From positions 2,118,501 to 2,182,500 of the forward strand of contig NZ_CP076134.1 in assembly GCF_018736085.1 (NCBI RefSeq): DNA of 64,000 nucleotides, given 5' to 3'. The notes beneath the pieces are model-generated. The model was given only the letters and a program-made list of their open reading frames with translations. It had not been told where the DNA came from and ran no database searches. The DNA is from Bradyrhizobium sediminis. GTDB taxonomy: Bacteria > Pseudomonadota > Alphaproteobacteria > Rhizobiales > Xanthobacteraceae. Made by a program: the position numbers and the translations under genes. Of the stretch, positions 44,474 to 53,514 are shown in pieces; positions within the stretch are counted from its first letter, which is position 1, and every line of letters begins with the position of its first letter.

Positions 44474-44788
44474 CAAAGCCTCCTCCGAAAAATGAGAAGC
44501 ATATCAGACGGCTGGTTGCGACGGTACGCTTGATTCAGCTCAGCGATCCCAAATCGTCGATGGCTTCCGCCGGCTTGAATTCTGTTGTCGGTTGCCATGG
44601 ACGAATTGAAGCAAATACGAACGGGTCGACAACCGTTTGCGTCAATATCGCTGACACAAATGGAGCGTGATGACCGGCGCGTTTGCGCAACTGACATGAT
44701 CATGCGAGCTGATTGTCATCCGCGCTTGATGTGGACCGCTTACGAGATGAAGGAGTATAGATTCTCTTCATTCTGTAGGAGGTATTTG
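44474..44788. other. 315-bp interval without a supported gene
   Basis: Open frames here have no ribosome sites or conserved-looking sequence. The interval is more AT-rich than its surroundings and separates two divergent secreted-protein genes, so it should carry both promoters. No clear motif was found. Confidence 0.4.
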
Positions 44789-45001
44789 ATGAATTGCTCT
44801 CGAATTATTCGCACGATGATCGTTGTTGGTGGGCTTCTTTGCGTGCCGGCCCTGGCGTTAGCTCAAGGAACGCCCGTTACCCCGCCGCATGCTCCACTGC
44901 AAAAGACGATCGGCGGTCAGACCAAGCCCGAGGTCGTGCACACGGCGACCGTTCCGCACGAACAGCGGGGCGGTCACGATAATCCGGCGTCCGACATTTG
45001 A
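44789..45001 (+). CDS. Small secreted protein upstream of arylsulfatase
   Basis: A 70-residue protein with a clear signal peptide (MNCSRIIRTMIVVGGLLCVPALALA, cleavage near 25) and a short polar mature part rich in Thr, His and Pro. A perfect AGGAGG site precedes the ATG at 44789. It lies 128 bp before the arylsulfatase on the same strand; a link is possible but unproven. Confidence 0.65.
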   Translation: MNCSRIIRTMIVVGGLLCVPALALAQGTPVTPPHAPLQKTIGGQTKPEVVHTATVPHEQRGGHDNPASDI

Positions 45002-45129
45002 CCTGAATCAAGAGCTAACGCGCCATCGTCTGCGATTTTATAAAATATTTGCTCCGCGCGATGAAAATGCATGTCTCAAATGTTGCCGCAGCTTCAGGCG
45101 GCGTTCGATCGTACCGGGAGAGCTTCATC

Positions 45130-47811
45130 ATGAAATCGTATCAATCGGTTTTCGCGGCATTGAGCGTGTCGTTGCTGGTTTCCGCTTCGGCAGGCGCGCA
45201 ACAGATCACCGGCGTTCCCGGCTCGCCCAGCGCTACGACAACCATTCCCGGCGATCAGCTTCCGGCGCCTCCGGAGAAATTCGGCGGCAAGATCGAGCGC
45301 GAGGCGACGAAGTCGAAGCCTTACTGGCCGGCGCGCATCGTGCCGCCGAAGGGCGCGCCGAACGTGCTCATGATCATCACCGACGATTCCGGCTATGGTG
45401 TAACCTCGACCTTCGGCGGCGTGATTCCGACGCCGGCGCTCGATCGGATTGCGAAGGATGGTCTGCGCTACACCAATTTCCATTCGACCGCGCTGTGCTC
45501 GCCGACCCGCGCCGCGCTGATCACCGGCCGCAATCATCACTCGGCCGGTTACGGGGTGATCGCCGAGCAGGCCACCGGCTTTCCCGGTTACGACAGCGTC
45601 ATCACCAAGGACAAGGCCACGATCGGCCGCATCCTGCAGGACAATGGCTACCACACCGCCTGGTTCGGCAAGAACCACAACACCCCGGAATACCAGGCGA
45701 GCCAGGCAGGCCCCTTCGATCAGTGGCCGACCGGCATGGGCTTCGAATATTTCTACGGCTTCATGGGCGGCGACACCAATCAGTGGGAGCCGGGTAATCT
45801 GGTCCAGAACACCACGCCGATCTATCCCTATGTCGGAAAACCCGGCTGGAACCTGATGACGGCGATGGCCGATGAGGCGATCGATTACGTCAACCGCATG
45901 ACTACGCTGTCGCCCGATCAGCCCTTCCTGATCAAGTTCGCGCCGGGCGCCACCCACGCGCCGCACCATCCGACGCCTGAGTGGGTCAAGAAGATCAGCG
46001 ACATGAAGCTGTTCGACCAGGGCTGGAACAAGCTGCGGGAAACCATCTTCGAAAACCAGAAGAAGCTCGGCGTCATTCCGCAGAACGCCAAGCTGACACC
46101 GTGGCCGAAGGACCTGATCAAGGAATGGGACCAGCTCAACCCCGACGAAAAGAAGCTGTTCATCCGGCAGGTCGAAATCTTCGCAGCCTACGTCGCCTAC
46201 GCCGACAACGAAATCGGCCGTGTCATCCAGGCGATCGACGACCTCGGCAAACTCGACAACACGCTGGTGATCTACATCAACGGCGACAACGGCACCAGCG
46301 CCGAGGGCCAGCCGAACGGCACGCCGAACGAAGTCGCGATGTTCAACGGGGCCAATCCGGGTGTCGAAGAGCAGCTGAAATATTTCTACGACGTCTGGGG
46401 CACTGATCGCACCTACAACCACATGTCGATCGGCTGGGCCTGGGCGTTCGATACGCCGTTCTCCTGGACCAAGCAGATCGTGTCGCATTTCGGCGGCACC
46501 CGCCAGGGCATGGCGATCTCGTGGCCGAAGGGGATCGCCGACAAGGGCGGGATCCGCCATCAGTTCCATCATGTCATCGATGTCGTGCCGACGATCCTGC
46601 AGGCGGCCGGCATCAAGCAGCCGGCCATGGTGGACGGCATCAAGCAGAGCCCGATCGAGGGCGTCAGCATGATGTACACATTCGATGCCAAGAACGCGAA
46701 CGCGCCCTCGACGCACAAGACGCAGTATTTCGAGATGTTCGCCGACCGCGCGATCTATAACGACGGCTGGATCGCCTCTACCAAGGTCATGCGGCCGCCG
46801 TGGGTGACGGATGCCAAGCTGCCGAGCCCGCTGGATTATCCCTGGGAGCTTTACGATCTCAAGAACGACTGGACGCAGTACGAGGACGTTGCGGCCAGGA
46901 ATCCTGCCAAGCTGAAGGAGATGCAGGAGCTGTTCTGGAAGGAAGCGCAGAAATATCAGGTACTGCCGCTGGATTCGTCGGTGGTTTCGCGGATGATAAC
47001 CCCGCGGCCAAGCCTCAGCGCCGGCCGTAGCTCCTTCACCTGGACCCGGCCGATGACCGGCACGCCGAACGGCGATGCGCCGAGCCTGCTCAACACTTCC
47101 TATAATTTCAAGATCGACGTCGAAGTGGCGCAGGGCGGCGCCGAGGGCATGCTGATCACGCAAGGCGGGCGGTTCGGCGGCTATGGCTTCTACCTCTTGA
47201 AGAACAAGCCGGTGTTCACCTGGAACCTGGTCGACCTCAAGCGCGTGCGCTGGGAGGGGCCGGAACTTGCGCCCGGCAAGCACGTGATCGAGTTCGACTT
47301 CAAGTATGATGGTCTTGGGCCTGCGACCATGGCGTTCGGCGATTATAGCGGTGTCGGCGCCGGCGGGACCGGCGAGTTGAAGGTCGATGGCAAGATGGTC
47401 GCGACCGAGAAAATGGAGCACACGCTTCCCTTCACGGTGCAGTGGGATGAGTCGCTCGATATCGGATCGGACACCGGCACGCCGGTCGACGACAACGATT
47501 ACAGCACGCCGTTCGCCTTCACCGGCAAGCTGAACAAGATCGCGCTGACCATCGACCGGCCGAAATTGAGTCCCGCCGACATCAAGCGTCTGCAGGAAAC
47601 GGCGCGCGCCGCCGGCGACGGACCGTCGGCCGATGCCGGCGATACGGCGGCTGCCGGCGCCGCGCCGCAGGTCTCGGGCGACATCGGCCTCGGCCTCGCG
47701 CAAAAGGTCGTGCTGCGCATGGACAAGCTGGAAGGCTGCCGCAAGCAGGCCCAAGGGCTGGGTCTCAGGATTGTCGAACGTGTCCAGTACGTCCGCAATT
47801 GCATGAAGTGA
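45130..47811 (+). CDS. Periplasmic arylsulfatase
   Basis: The product is 893 residues with a signal peptide (residues 1-23, ending A-G-A). MIITDDSGYG supplies metal-binding aspartates, and CSPTRAALITGR carries the sulfatase signature C-x-P-x-R, with Cys123 expected to be converted to formylglycine. HTAWFGKNHN and INGDNG complete the active site. A C-terminal domain (about 640-820) is beta-rich and could bind substrate. It hydrolyses sulfate esters, freeing sulfate. The start at 45130 begins the signal peptide; a longer frame from 45049 is not supported. Confidence 0.93.
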   Translation: MKSYQSVFAALSVSLLVSASAGAQQITGVPGSPSATTTIPGDQLPAPPEKFGGKIEREATKSKPYWPARIVPPKGAPNVLMIITDDSGYGVTSTFGGVIPTPALDRIAKDGLRYTNFHSTALCSPTRAALITGRNHHSAGYGVIAEQATGFPGYDSVITKDKATIGRILQDNGYHTAWFGKNHNTPEYQASQAGPFDQWPTGMGFEYFYGFMGGDTNQWEPGNLVQNTTPIYPYVGKPGWNLMTAMADEAIDYVNRMTTLSPDQPFLIKFAPGATHAPHHPTPEWVKKISDMKLFDQGWNKLRETIFENQKKLGVIPQNAKLTPWPKDLIKEWDQLNPDEKKLFIRQVEIFAAYVAYADNEIGRVIQAIDDLGKLDNTLVIYINGDNGTSAEGQPNGTPNEVAMFNGANPGVEEQLKYFYDVWGTDRTYNHMSIGWAWAFDTPFSWTKQIVSHFGGTRQGMAISWPKGIADKGGIRHQFHHVIDVVPTILQAAGIKQPAMVDGIKQSPIEGVSMMYTFDAKNANAPSTHKTQYFEMFADRAIYNDGWIASTKVMRPPWVTDAKLPSPLDYPWELYDLKNDWTQYEDVAARNPAKLKEMQELFWKEAQKYQVLPLDSSVVSRMITPRPSLSAGRSSFTWTRPMTGTPNGDAPSLLNTSYNFKIDVEVAQGGAEGMLITQGGRFGGYGFYLLKNKPVFTWNLVDLKRVRWEGPELAPGKHVIEFDFKYDGLGPATMAFGDYSGVGAGGTGELKVDGKMVATEKMEHTLPFTVQWDESLDIGSDTGTPVDDNDYSTPFAFTGKLNKIALTIDRPKLSPADIKRLQETARAAGDGPSADAGDTAAAGAAPQVSGDIGLGLAQKVVLRMDKLEGCRKQAQGLGLRIVERVQYVRNCMK

Positions 47812-48002
47812 GATGCGGTCGAACCGGCTGTCGCGTGAAAACTCGGTCACGTGCAGCGCGCAACAATCGAATTGCGCGTTGCCGGGATGTGGCATCAAAG
47901 CCTCACGCGGGATAGATCGACGCATTCGGGCCGTTTTCATCTTGCGTCCCGAAATCTTCGGGAATCAACTGGCATCGCGATCGAACTTGTGGGGGGCCGC
48001 CG

Positions 48003-49079
48003 ATGCAGCCTGAGATATCGGTTTTGAGATCCGGCGGTTTGCGGCGAAAGCTGAGCGCCGGCCTGGCCGCCACCGCGCTTGCTGCGCTTTCTCCTCAAAT
48101 CGCGCGTGCCGACGAAAGCGGCGTCTCGTTCTGGCTTCCGGGATTATACGGCAGTCTCGCCGCAACGCCGGCCACGCCGGGCTGGTCGGTGGCCGCGATC
48201 TACTACCATACCTCCGTGGGCGCGTCGGGAGCCGCCGCTGCATCGCGGGAATTCCAGGTCGGGAGATTTTCGCCGACCGTCAACATCGATCTCAATCTGG
48301 CCTTGCGCGGCCAGGCCGATCTGATGCTGATCGCGCCGACCTACACCTTCGCGACGCCGGTGCTCGGCGGCCAGTTGTCGGCGACGCTCGCCGGCGTCTA
48401 CGGCAGAAATTCCGCGAGCCTCGACGGCACGCTGACCGTGGCGGCGGGGCCGATCGTGACCACGCGCAACGGATTCCTCGAAGACGCGCTCGTCTCCTAT
48501 GGCGATCTCTATCCGACCTTGAAGCTGAAGTGGACCAACGGCGTCCACAACTACATGGTTTACGGCGCGGGCGATATTCCCGTCGGCGACTACAATCCGA
48601 ACCGGCTGGCCAATATCGGCATCGGTCACGGCGCCATCGACTTCGGCGGCGGCTACACCTATTTGAATCCCGCGACCGGCACGGAATTTTCCGGCGTCGG
48701 CGGCTTCACCTACAATTTCAAGAACCCCGATACCCAGTACCAAAGCGGCATCGATTTCCATTTCGACTGGGGCGTGTCGCAGTTCCTGTCGAAGCAGGTC
48801 TTTGTCGGCTTCGTCGGCTATGCCTACCAGCAGATCACCGACGACTTCGGTCAGCCCGCCGTTCTCGGCGGCTTCCGCTCGCGCGTTCTCGGCGCGGGCC
48901 CGCAGATCGGATATATTTTTCCGATCGGCAGCAACCAGGCATTTCTCGGCCTGAAGGGATATGGCGAGTTCGACGCCGCCAACCGGCCGTCCGGCTGGAA
49001 CACCTGGCTGACGTTCTCGATCTCGGAGGCCGCGCCCGCCAGCGCGATGACGCCGACCAGGCATATCGTGCGGAAGTAG
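48003..49079 (+). CDS. SphA/COG4313-family outer-membrane protein
   Basis: A 358-residue protein with a signal peptide (about 1-36, ending ARA). The mature part begins ESGVSFWLPGLYGSLAA, the hallmark of the SphA/'phenol meta-degradation' outer-membrane family, and continues with alternating strands of a beta-barrel, ending in aromatic strands (WNTWLTFSIS). Members are thought to admit hydrophobic or aromatic substrates. It lies 191 bp after the arylsulfatase, same strand. GGGG lies before the ATG. Confidence 0.82.
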   Translation: MQPEISVLRSGGLRRKLSAGLAATALAALSPQIARADESGVSFWLPGLYGSLAATPATPGWSVAAIYYHTSVGASGAAAASREFQVGRFSPTVNIDLNLALRGQADLMLIAPTYTFATPVLGGQLSATLAGVYGRNSASLDGTLTVAAGPIVTTRNGFLEDALVSYGDLYPTLKLKWTNGVHNYMVYGAGDIPVGDYNPNRLANIGIGHGAIDFGGGYTYLNPATGTEFSGVGGFTYNFKNPDTQYQSGIDFHFDWGVSQFLSKQVFVGFVGYAYQQITDDFGQPAVLGGFRSRVLGAGPQIGYIFPIGSNQAFLGLKGYGEFDAANRPSGWNTWLTFSISEAAPASAMTPTRHIVRK

Positions 49080-49219
49080 ACCGGCGGCGTTTATTGGCCG
49101 TCGCCCGGTAGCGCCAGAAACAACCACGGCCTCCGCCAGGGGAGCTGACGGAGGCCGCGTTGGAACACTTCATCGCGCCTAGGTTCGCAATGAGGTGTGG
49201 GAGCTCTTGAAACGAACGA

Positions 49220-49972
49220 CTAGAACGGCAGCAACACGTCCATCACCTGCTGGCCGTATCGCGGTTGCTGCACATCGGTGATCTGGCCGCGGCCGCCATA
49301 GGCGATGCGGGCCTGCGCGATCTTGCTGGAGTCGATGGTGTTGTCGCTCTGGATGTCCTCCGGGCGCACGATGCCGGCGACGATCAGTTCGCGGATTTCG
49401 AAATTGACCCGGATCTCCTGCTTGCCCTCGACCACGAGATTGCCGTTCGGCAGCACCTGCGTGACCACGGCGGCGACGCTGGTCTGCAACGCTTCCTGGC
49501 GATTGACCGAACCCTTGCCGTCGCTGGAAGACGTCGAGTCCGTGGTCAGGAGGCGGCCGGGCAGGATCTTGTTGGGTTGCGTGATCGTTTGGGAGCCGAT
49601 GAAGTCGGTGATGCCCGAATCTTCCTTGCTGGTGCGGCTGCGCTGGGTCTCGTTGGCGATATTGGCCTTGTCGGTGAAATTCACGGTCACCGTGAGCAGG
49701 TCGCCGATCCTGGCGGCGCGCTGGTCCTTGAAGAAGGCCCGGGAGCCGTTGCGCCATAATGAATTGGCGTTGTAGGAGGCGGTCTCCGGCTTCGGCATCG
49801 GCATCTGCACCGGCTTGTAGCCGGGCTGCGCCGTCGGATTCTCGATCTCGGTCAGCTTCGGCTTCTCGCCGATCTGCGACAGCCGGTCGATCGACGAACA
49901 GCCGCTTGCAAGGGCTGTGGTCGCCAGCAGCGCGCCGGTCAGGATGAAGCGGTGGATACGGGAAGCGTACAT
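49220..49972 (-). CDS. flgH: Flagellar L-ring lipoprotein FlgH
   Basis: The product is 250 residues. A lipobox L-A-S-G-C (Cys25) marks a lipoprotein. SLWRNGSRAFFKDQRAARIGDLLTVTVNFTDKANI and EIRVNFEIRELIVAGIVRPEDI are the conserved FlgH blocks. It forms the outer-membrane L ring. Last gene of flgF-flgG-flgA-flgH; 5 bp after flgA. Confidence 0.97.
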   Translation of the reverse strand: MYASRIHRFILTGALLATTALASGCSSIDRLSQIGEKPKLTEIENPTAQPGYKPVQMPMPKPETASYNANSLWRNGSRAFFKDQRAARIGDLLTVTVNFTDKANIANETQRSRTSKEDSGITDFIGSQTITQPNKILPGRLLTTDSTSSSDGKGSVNRQEALQTSVAAVVTQVLPNGNLVVEGKQEIRVNFEIRELIVAGIVRPEDIQSDNTIDSSKIAQARIAYGGRGQITDVQQPRYGQQVMDVLLPF

Positions 49973-49977
49973 CTACA

Positions 49978-51045
49978 TTACTCGGCTTTTGGAGACACGG
50001 GTGCAGTTGCGTTGGCGGCGGCGACCGCGACCGGCGCTGCGCCGACGGCGGAAGTCGCGTCTGACGTGTCGGGCAGGCGGGGCGTCGCGACCGTGATCGA
50101 GACCTGGCCGCGGCCGGTGACGACGCCGGAGATAGTGCGCTTGGATTGCAGGTTGAGCACGTTGACGACGTCGCCTTCGGTGCCGCTCTCCAGCGCCTTG
50201 CCGCGAATGGTGAGATAGAGCCCGGCGGCTTGGTAGATCAAAGTGACGCTCTGGTCGCGCTGCACCAGATCAGGCTTGGCGAGATCGGCCAGCCGCAGCG
50301 CCTGGCCGGCGCGCAACTGCCTGCGCGCCTGCATGCCGACCGCGCGGTCGCGGCGGGCGGCGTCGTTGCCGACCTCGGCCTTCGGCCGGCGCTCGATCAC
50401 CACGTCGGAGGCTTTCAGCACTTCATTGCGCTCGACGCCGCGCGCCAGCACCGCGGCCTCGACGGTCTCGATCACGGTGCCGGCGAAGCGCAGCCTGACC
50501 GGGGCGGCGCCGCTGTCATTCGATATCTCGAGCGTCACGTCGAAACGGCCGTTGCGCGCGTCGTAGCGCACCGATGCGGGGTGCAGCGCGCCGCTGTTGG
50601 CGGCGTCCAGCCTGACATCGCCGGCGTCGCGGTCGAAGGTCAGGCCGAGATTGGCGGCCTCGCCGAGGCCATTCCGGCGCTCCAGCGCATGGGCGACGGC
50701 GAGCTCGATGTCCTTGCCCTCCAGCGTCCGCGCCAGCCGGGTGACGGAAATCTCCCTGAGGTCGCGGGTGTCGACGCCGATCACCTGATGCGCGCGCAAC
50801 GCGGTCAGCACCCGGTCGACCGGCAGCGTCCCTGTCATGCCGAGATCCGGCGCGCGATAGATCGCGATTCCAGCCGAGGGGCCGGCGTTGTCGATGACGT
50901 CGCCGATCCGAACCAGGTCGCCCGATACCGTGACATTGGCGCGCAGCACCGGCGTCGCGATGGCGTCGTCGCGGGTCTGGCCCAATGCCGCCGCGGACAC
51001 GGCGGCGAGCAGGGCGATGGCGAGGGAAAGCGAACGGACGAACAT
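49978..51045 (-). CDS. flgA: P-ring assembly chaperone FlgA, SAF domain
   Basis: The product is 355 residues with a signal peptide (residues 1-22). An N-terminal FlgA part is followed by a SAF domain (VLARGVERNEVLKASDVVIERRPKAEVGNDAARRDRAVGMQARRQLRAGQAL) and a C-terminal domain (VTLIYQAAGLYLTIRGKALESGTEGDVVNVLNLQSKRTISG). It assists FlgI assembly in the periplasm. It is longer than E. coli FlgA (~219) because of the N-terminal extension usual in alphaproteobacteria. 11 bp after flgG. Confidence 0.95.
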   Translation of the reverse strand: MFVRSLSLAIALLAAVSAAALGQTRDDAIATPVLRANVTVSGDLVRIGDVIDNAGPSAGIAIYRAPDLGMTGTLPVDRVLTALRAHQVIGVDTRDLREISVTRLARTLEGKDIELAVAHALERRNGLGEAANLGLTFDRDAGDVRLDAANSGALHPASVRYDARNGRFDVTLEISNDSGAAPVRLRFAGTVIETVEAAVLARGVERNEVLKASDVVIERRPKAEVGNDAARRDRAVGMQARRQLRAGQALRLADLAKPDLVQRDQSVTLIYQAAGLYLTIRGKALESGTEGDVVNVLNLQSKRTISGVVTGRGQVSITVATPRLPDTSDATSAVGAAPVAVAAANATAPVSPKAE

Positions 51046-51056
51046 TTTCAGCGCCC

Positions 51057-51845
51057 TCAGCGGAACATATTGGAAGTGGATTGCAGCATCTGGTCGGCGG
51101 CGCTGACGACCTTGGCGTTCATCTCGTAGGCGCGCTGCGCCGCGATCAGGTCGGAGATCTCGGAGACCGGATCGACATTGGCCTGTTCGAGGTTGGACTG
51201 CTGCATGTCGCCGAAGCCGTCGGTGCTGGCGATGCCGTCCTGCGGCGTGCCCGAGGCCGGGGTGTCCGTGAACAGATTGTCGCCGATCGGCTGCAGGCCG
51301 GCCTTGTTGATGAACCGCGTCAGCCCGATCTGGCCAACGGTGGTCGGCGTGGTCGATCCCGGCAGCGTCACCGTCACCTGGCCCTGACTGTTGATGGTCA
51401 GGCCGGAGGCGCTCTGCGGTATCGTGATCGTCGGCTGCACCGGATTGCCCTGCGAGGTGACGACGCGGCCCTGCGCGTCCATCTGGAATGAGCCGTCGCG
51501 GGTATAGGTGTAGGTGCCGTCGGGCATCTGGATCTTGAAGAAGCCTTCGCCGCGGATCGCGATGTCGAGTTCGTTGCCGGTCGGCAGCAGCGAGCCCTGG
51601 CCCATCAGCCGGGGCGTGCCCACCGTCTTGACGCCGCCGCCGAGGTCGATGCCGACCGGCAGGATGGTGCCCTGGTCGGAGGCCTGCGCGCCGACCCGGC
51701 GGACGTGGTCGTAGATCAGATCCTGGAACGCGGCGCGCTGCTTCTTGTAGCCGGTGGTGCGCATGTTCGCGATGTTGTTGGAGATCACCTGAACGTTGAG
51801 TTCCTGTGCCGCCATTCCGGTCGCTGCGGTGTAAAGAATGCGCAT
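51057..51845 (-). CDS. flgG: Flagellar distal rod protein FlgG
   Basis: The product is 262 residues. The N terminus MRILYTAATGMAAQELNVQVISNNIANMRTTGYKK and C terminus NVDPVSEISDLIAAQRAYEMNAKVVSAADQMLQ are the FlgG ends, with GEGFFKIQMPDG in the middle. It makes the distal rod that crosses the periplasm. 12 bp after flgF. Confidence 0.97.
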   Translation of the reverse strand: MRILYTAATGMAAQELNVQVISNNIANMRTTGYKKQRAAFQDLIYDHVRRVGAQASDQGTILPVGIDLGGGVKTVGTPRLMGQGSLLPTGNELDIAIRGEGFFKIQMPDGTYTYTRDGSFQMDAQGRVVTSQGNPVQPTITIPQSASGLTINSQGQVTVTLPGSTTPTTVGQIGLTRFINKAGLQPIGDNLFTDTPASGTPQDGIASTDGFGDMQQSNLEQANVDPVSEISDLIAAQRAYEMNAKVVSAADQMLQSTSNMFR

Positions 51846-51857
51846 GGGTGGTTCTCC

Positions 51858-52622
51858 TTACGCCGGAACGTCGGCGAGCCGGTCGAGAGCGGATTTGCGC
51901 AGGTCGCCCTGCTGCTGCAGCATGGACGAGATCTGCGTGTAGGTACGCGTCACCTCGATCATGCGGCTCATCTCGGCCACGGAATTGACGTTGGATTTTT
52001 CGATGAAGCCCTGGCGAACCCTCGAAACGGTGTCGGGCTGCGCCGCGGTGCCGGCGCCCGCCGAATAGAGGTTGGAACCTTCCTTCACCAGCTTCTGCGC
52101 ATCCGCGAAGTTGACGATCCGCAGCTTGCCGCGCACCGAGTCGATCCGGTTGCTGCCCTCGACGACCGTGATGTTGCCGTCGGCGGCGATGGTGACTTCC
52201 TTGTCGGTCTGCTGAATCACGATCGGGCCGCTGGCGCCGAGCACCGGGTAGCCCGAGACGTTGACGAGCTGGCCCAGATTGTTGATCTGCAGTCCGCCGT
52301 CGCGGGTGTAGCGCTCGCCGGCCGGGGTCTGCACCACCAGGAAGCCGTTACCCTCGATCGCGACATCGAGCGGGTTCTTGGTCTGCTCGACCGGTCCCTG
52401 CGAGAAGTCCTTGAAGGTGCCGCGGTCCTGCACATAGCTGACGCGGCGGTCGCGTCCGATGAAATTGTCTTCGTGCGCGCGCGAGTTGAGGAATTCCTCG
52501 AACAGCGAGCGGTCGGCCTTGAAGCCCGACGTGTTGACGTTCGCGACGTTGTTGGCGACGACATCCATCTGCCGTTCCAGCACCATCTGCCGCGATAGTC
52601 CGATGAGAAGCATATTCTCCAT
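51858..52622 (-). CDS. flgF: Flagellar proximal rod protein FlgF
   Basis: The product is 254 residues. LSRQMVLERQMDVVANNVANVNTSGFKADRSLFEEFL and the C-terminal EMSRMIEVTRTYTQISSMLQQQGDLRKSAL are rod-protein ends of the FlgF type; IEGNGFLVVQTPAGERYTRDGG is the shared central motif. First gene of the flgF-flgG-flgA-flgH operon. A GGGAGAA site supports 52622, but the ATG at 52613 is also possible. Confidence 0.95.
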   Translation of the reverse strand: MENMLLIGLSRQMVLERQMDVVANNVANVNTSGFKADRSLFEEFLNSRAHEDNFIGRDRRVSYVQDRGTFKDFSQGPVEQTKNPLDVAIEGNGFLVVQTPAGERYTRDGGLQINNLGQLVNVSGYPVLGASGPIVIQQTDKEVTIAADGNITVVEGSNRIDSVRGKLRIVNFADAQKLVKEGSNLYSAGAGTAAQPDTVSRVRQGFIEKSNVNSVAEMSRMIEVTRTYTQISSMLQQQGDLRKSALDRLADVPA

Positions 52623-52652
52623 CGGTGGTTCTCCCCTGATCGATCCGAGAGG

Positions 52653-52705
52653 GGCTCTCCCAAGCCCGTTCGCGGATCATTCCGAACCGAAGGCTCTCCC
52701 AAGCC
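52653..52705. repeat. Two 14-bp direct repeats GGCTCTCCCAAGCC
   Basis: Identical copies at 52653-52666 and 52692-52705 (39-bp period) lie between the flgF start and its sigma-54 promoter, in the untranslated leader. The role is unknown. Confidence 0.6.
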
Positions 52706-52723
52706 GCGGTTCGCCATACTCAG

Positions 52724-52739
52724 AGCGAAAGCCGTGCCA
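52724..52739 (-). promoter_or_regulatory. Sigma-54 promoter for flgF-flgG-flgA-flgH
   Basis: On the minus strand TGGCACGGCTTTCGCT has GG and GC ten bases apart and an exact TGGCACG -24 box. The -12 box reads TCGCT. The predicted start near 52713 leaves a ~90-base leader before flgF. Confidence 0.75.
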
Positions 52740-52868
52740 GTTGGGAAAATCTCTAGTTTAGAATGGCTTGGGCGTTTCAGAGGGGGGCCGGAGGGGCGGC
52801 AATAAGGTCTTGTTGACCATGTTTGCCCGGCAGTTTTTTCCTACCCGAGGGGCAAAAGAAAGGTTCCG

Positions 52869-52883
52869 TTAACCATTATTACC
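52869..52883. promoter_or_regulatory. Partial CtrA box upstream of fliL
   Basis: TTAA at 52869-52872 is followed, seven bases later, by TACC (52880-52883), so one half-site is perfect and the other weak. In Caulobacter fliLM is a direct CtrA target. Confidence 0.3.
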
Positions 52884-52989
52884 TTAGCGTCACCATTCAG
52901 AGAGCGCGTGTGCGCTGGGGGCATTTGTATCGCGTCATAGCCGGCCTCACGGCATCGGGTTCGTTTCCTAATACTTCGGCGGGCGGGCG

Positions 52990-53496
52990 ATGGCAGACAA
53001 CGATCAGATGGAAGGCGGCGCTGACGGCGTCGAAGCAGCGGCTCCCGCCCCGAAGGGCAAGCTCAAGCTGATCATCGCGGTCGTCGGCCTGGTCGCCATC
53101 ATCGGCGGCGGCGCCGGGGCCTGGTTCCTCTTCTTCAAGGGCGGCCACGGCGAGGAAAAGCACGCCGAGGCGGCGCCGGCGGCGAAACCGGCTGTGTTCG
53201 TGGACGTGCCGGACATGCTGGTCAATCTGGTCGGGCTGCCCGGCGAGCGCGTGCAATACCTCAAGGTCAAGGTCGTGCTCGAGATCAGGGAAGAGAAGCA
53301 GGTCGAGGCGATCAAGCCGGCGATGCCGCGCGTCACCGACATCTTCCAGACCTACCTGCGCGAACTGCGGCCGGCCGATCTCAACGGCTCCGCCGGCATG
53401 TTTCGCCTCAAGGAAGAACTGACCAAGCGGGTCAATGTGGCGGTCGCGCCGAATGCGGTCAGCGCCGTGCTGTTCAAGGAAATCGTCGTCCAGTGA
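52990..53496 (+). CDS. fliL: Flagellar basal-body protein FliL
   Basis: The product is 168 residues with one membrane segment (about 26-47: LIIAVVGLVAIIGGGAGAWFLFF) and a periplasmic domain with VDVPDMLVNLVG, YLKVKVVLEI and a C-terminal VLFKEIVVQ. FliL sits around the stator and supports torque. First gene of the fliL-fliM-DUF6468-motE unit; fliM starts 18 bp later. Confidence 0.93.
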   Translation: MADNDQMEGGADGVEAAAPAPKGKLKLIIAVVGLVAIIGGGAGAWFLFFKGGHGEEKHAEAAPAAKPAVFVDVPDMLVNLVGLPGERVQYLKVKVVLEIREEKQVEAIKPAMPRVTDIFQTYLRELRPADLNGSAGMFRLKEELTKRVNVAVAPNAVSAVLFKEIVVQ

Positions 53497-53514
53497 CGAG
53501 ACGGATCTAGCATC

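Noticed and set aside
45094..47940. 948-codon minus-strand open frame
   Set aside because: It lies opposite the arylsulfatase, which has a signal peptide and the full sulfatase signature. The antisense product has no recognisable pattern.
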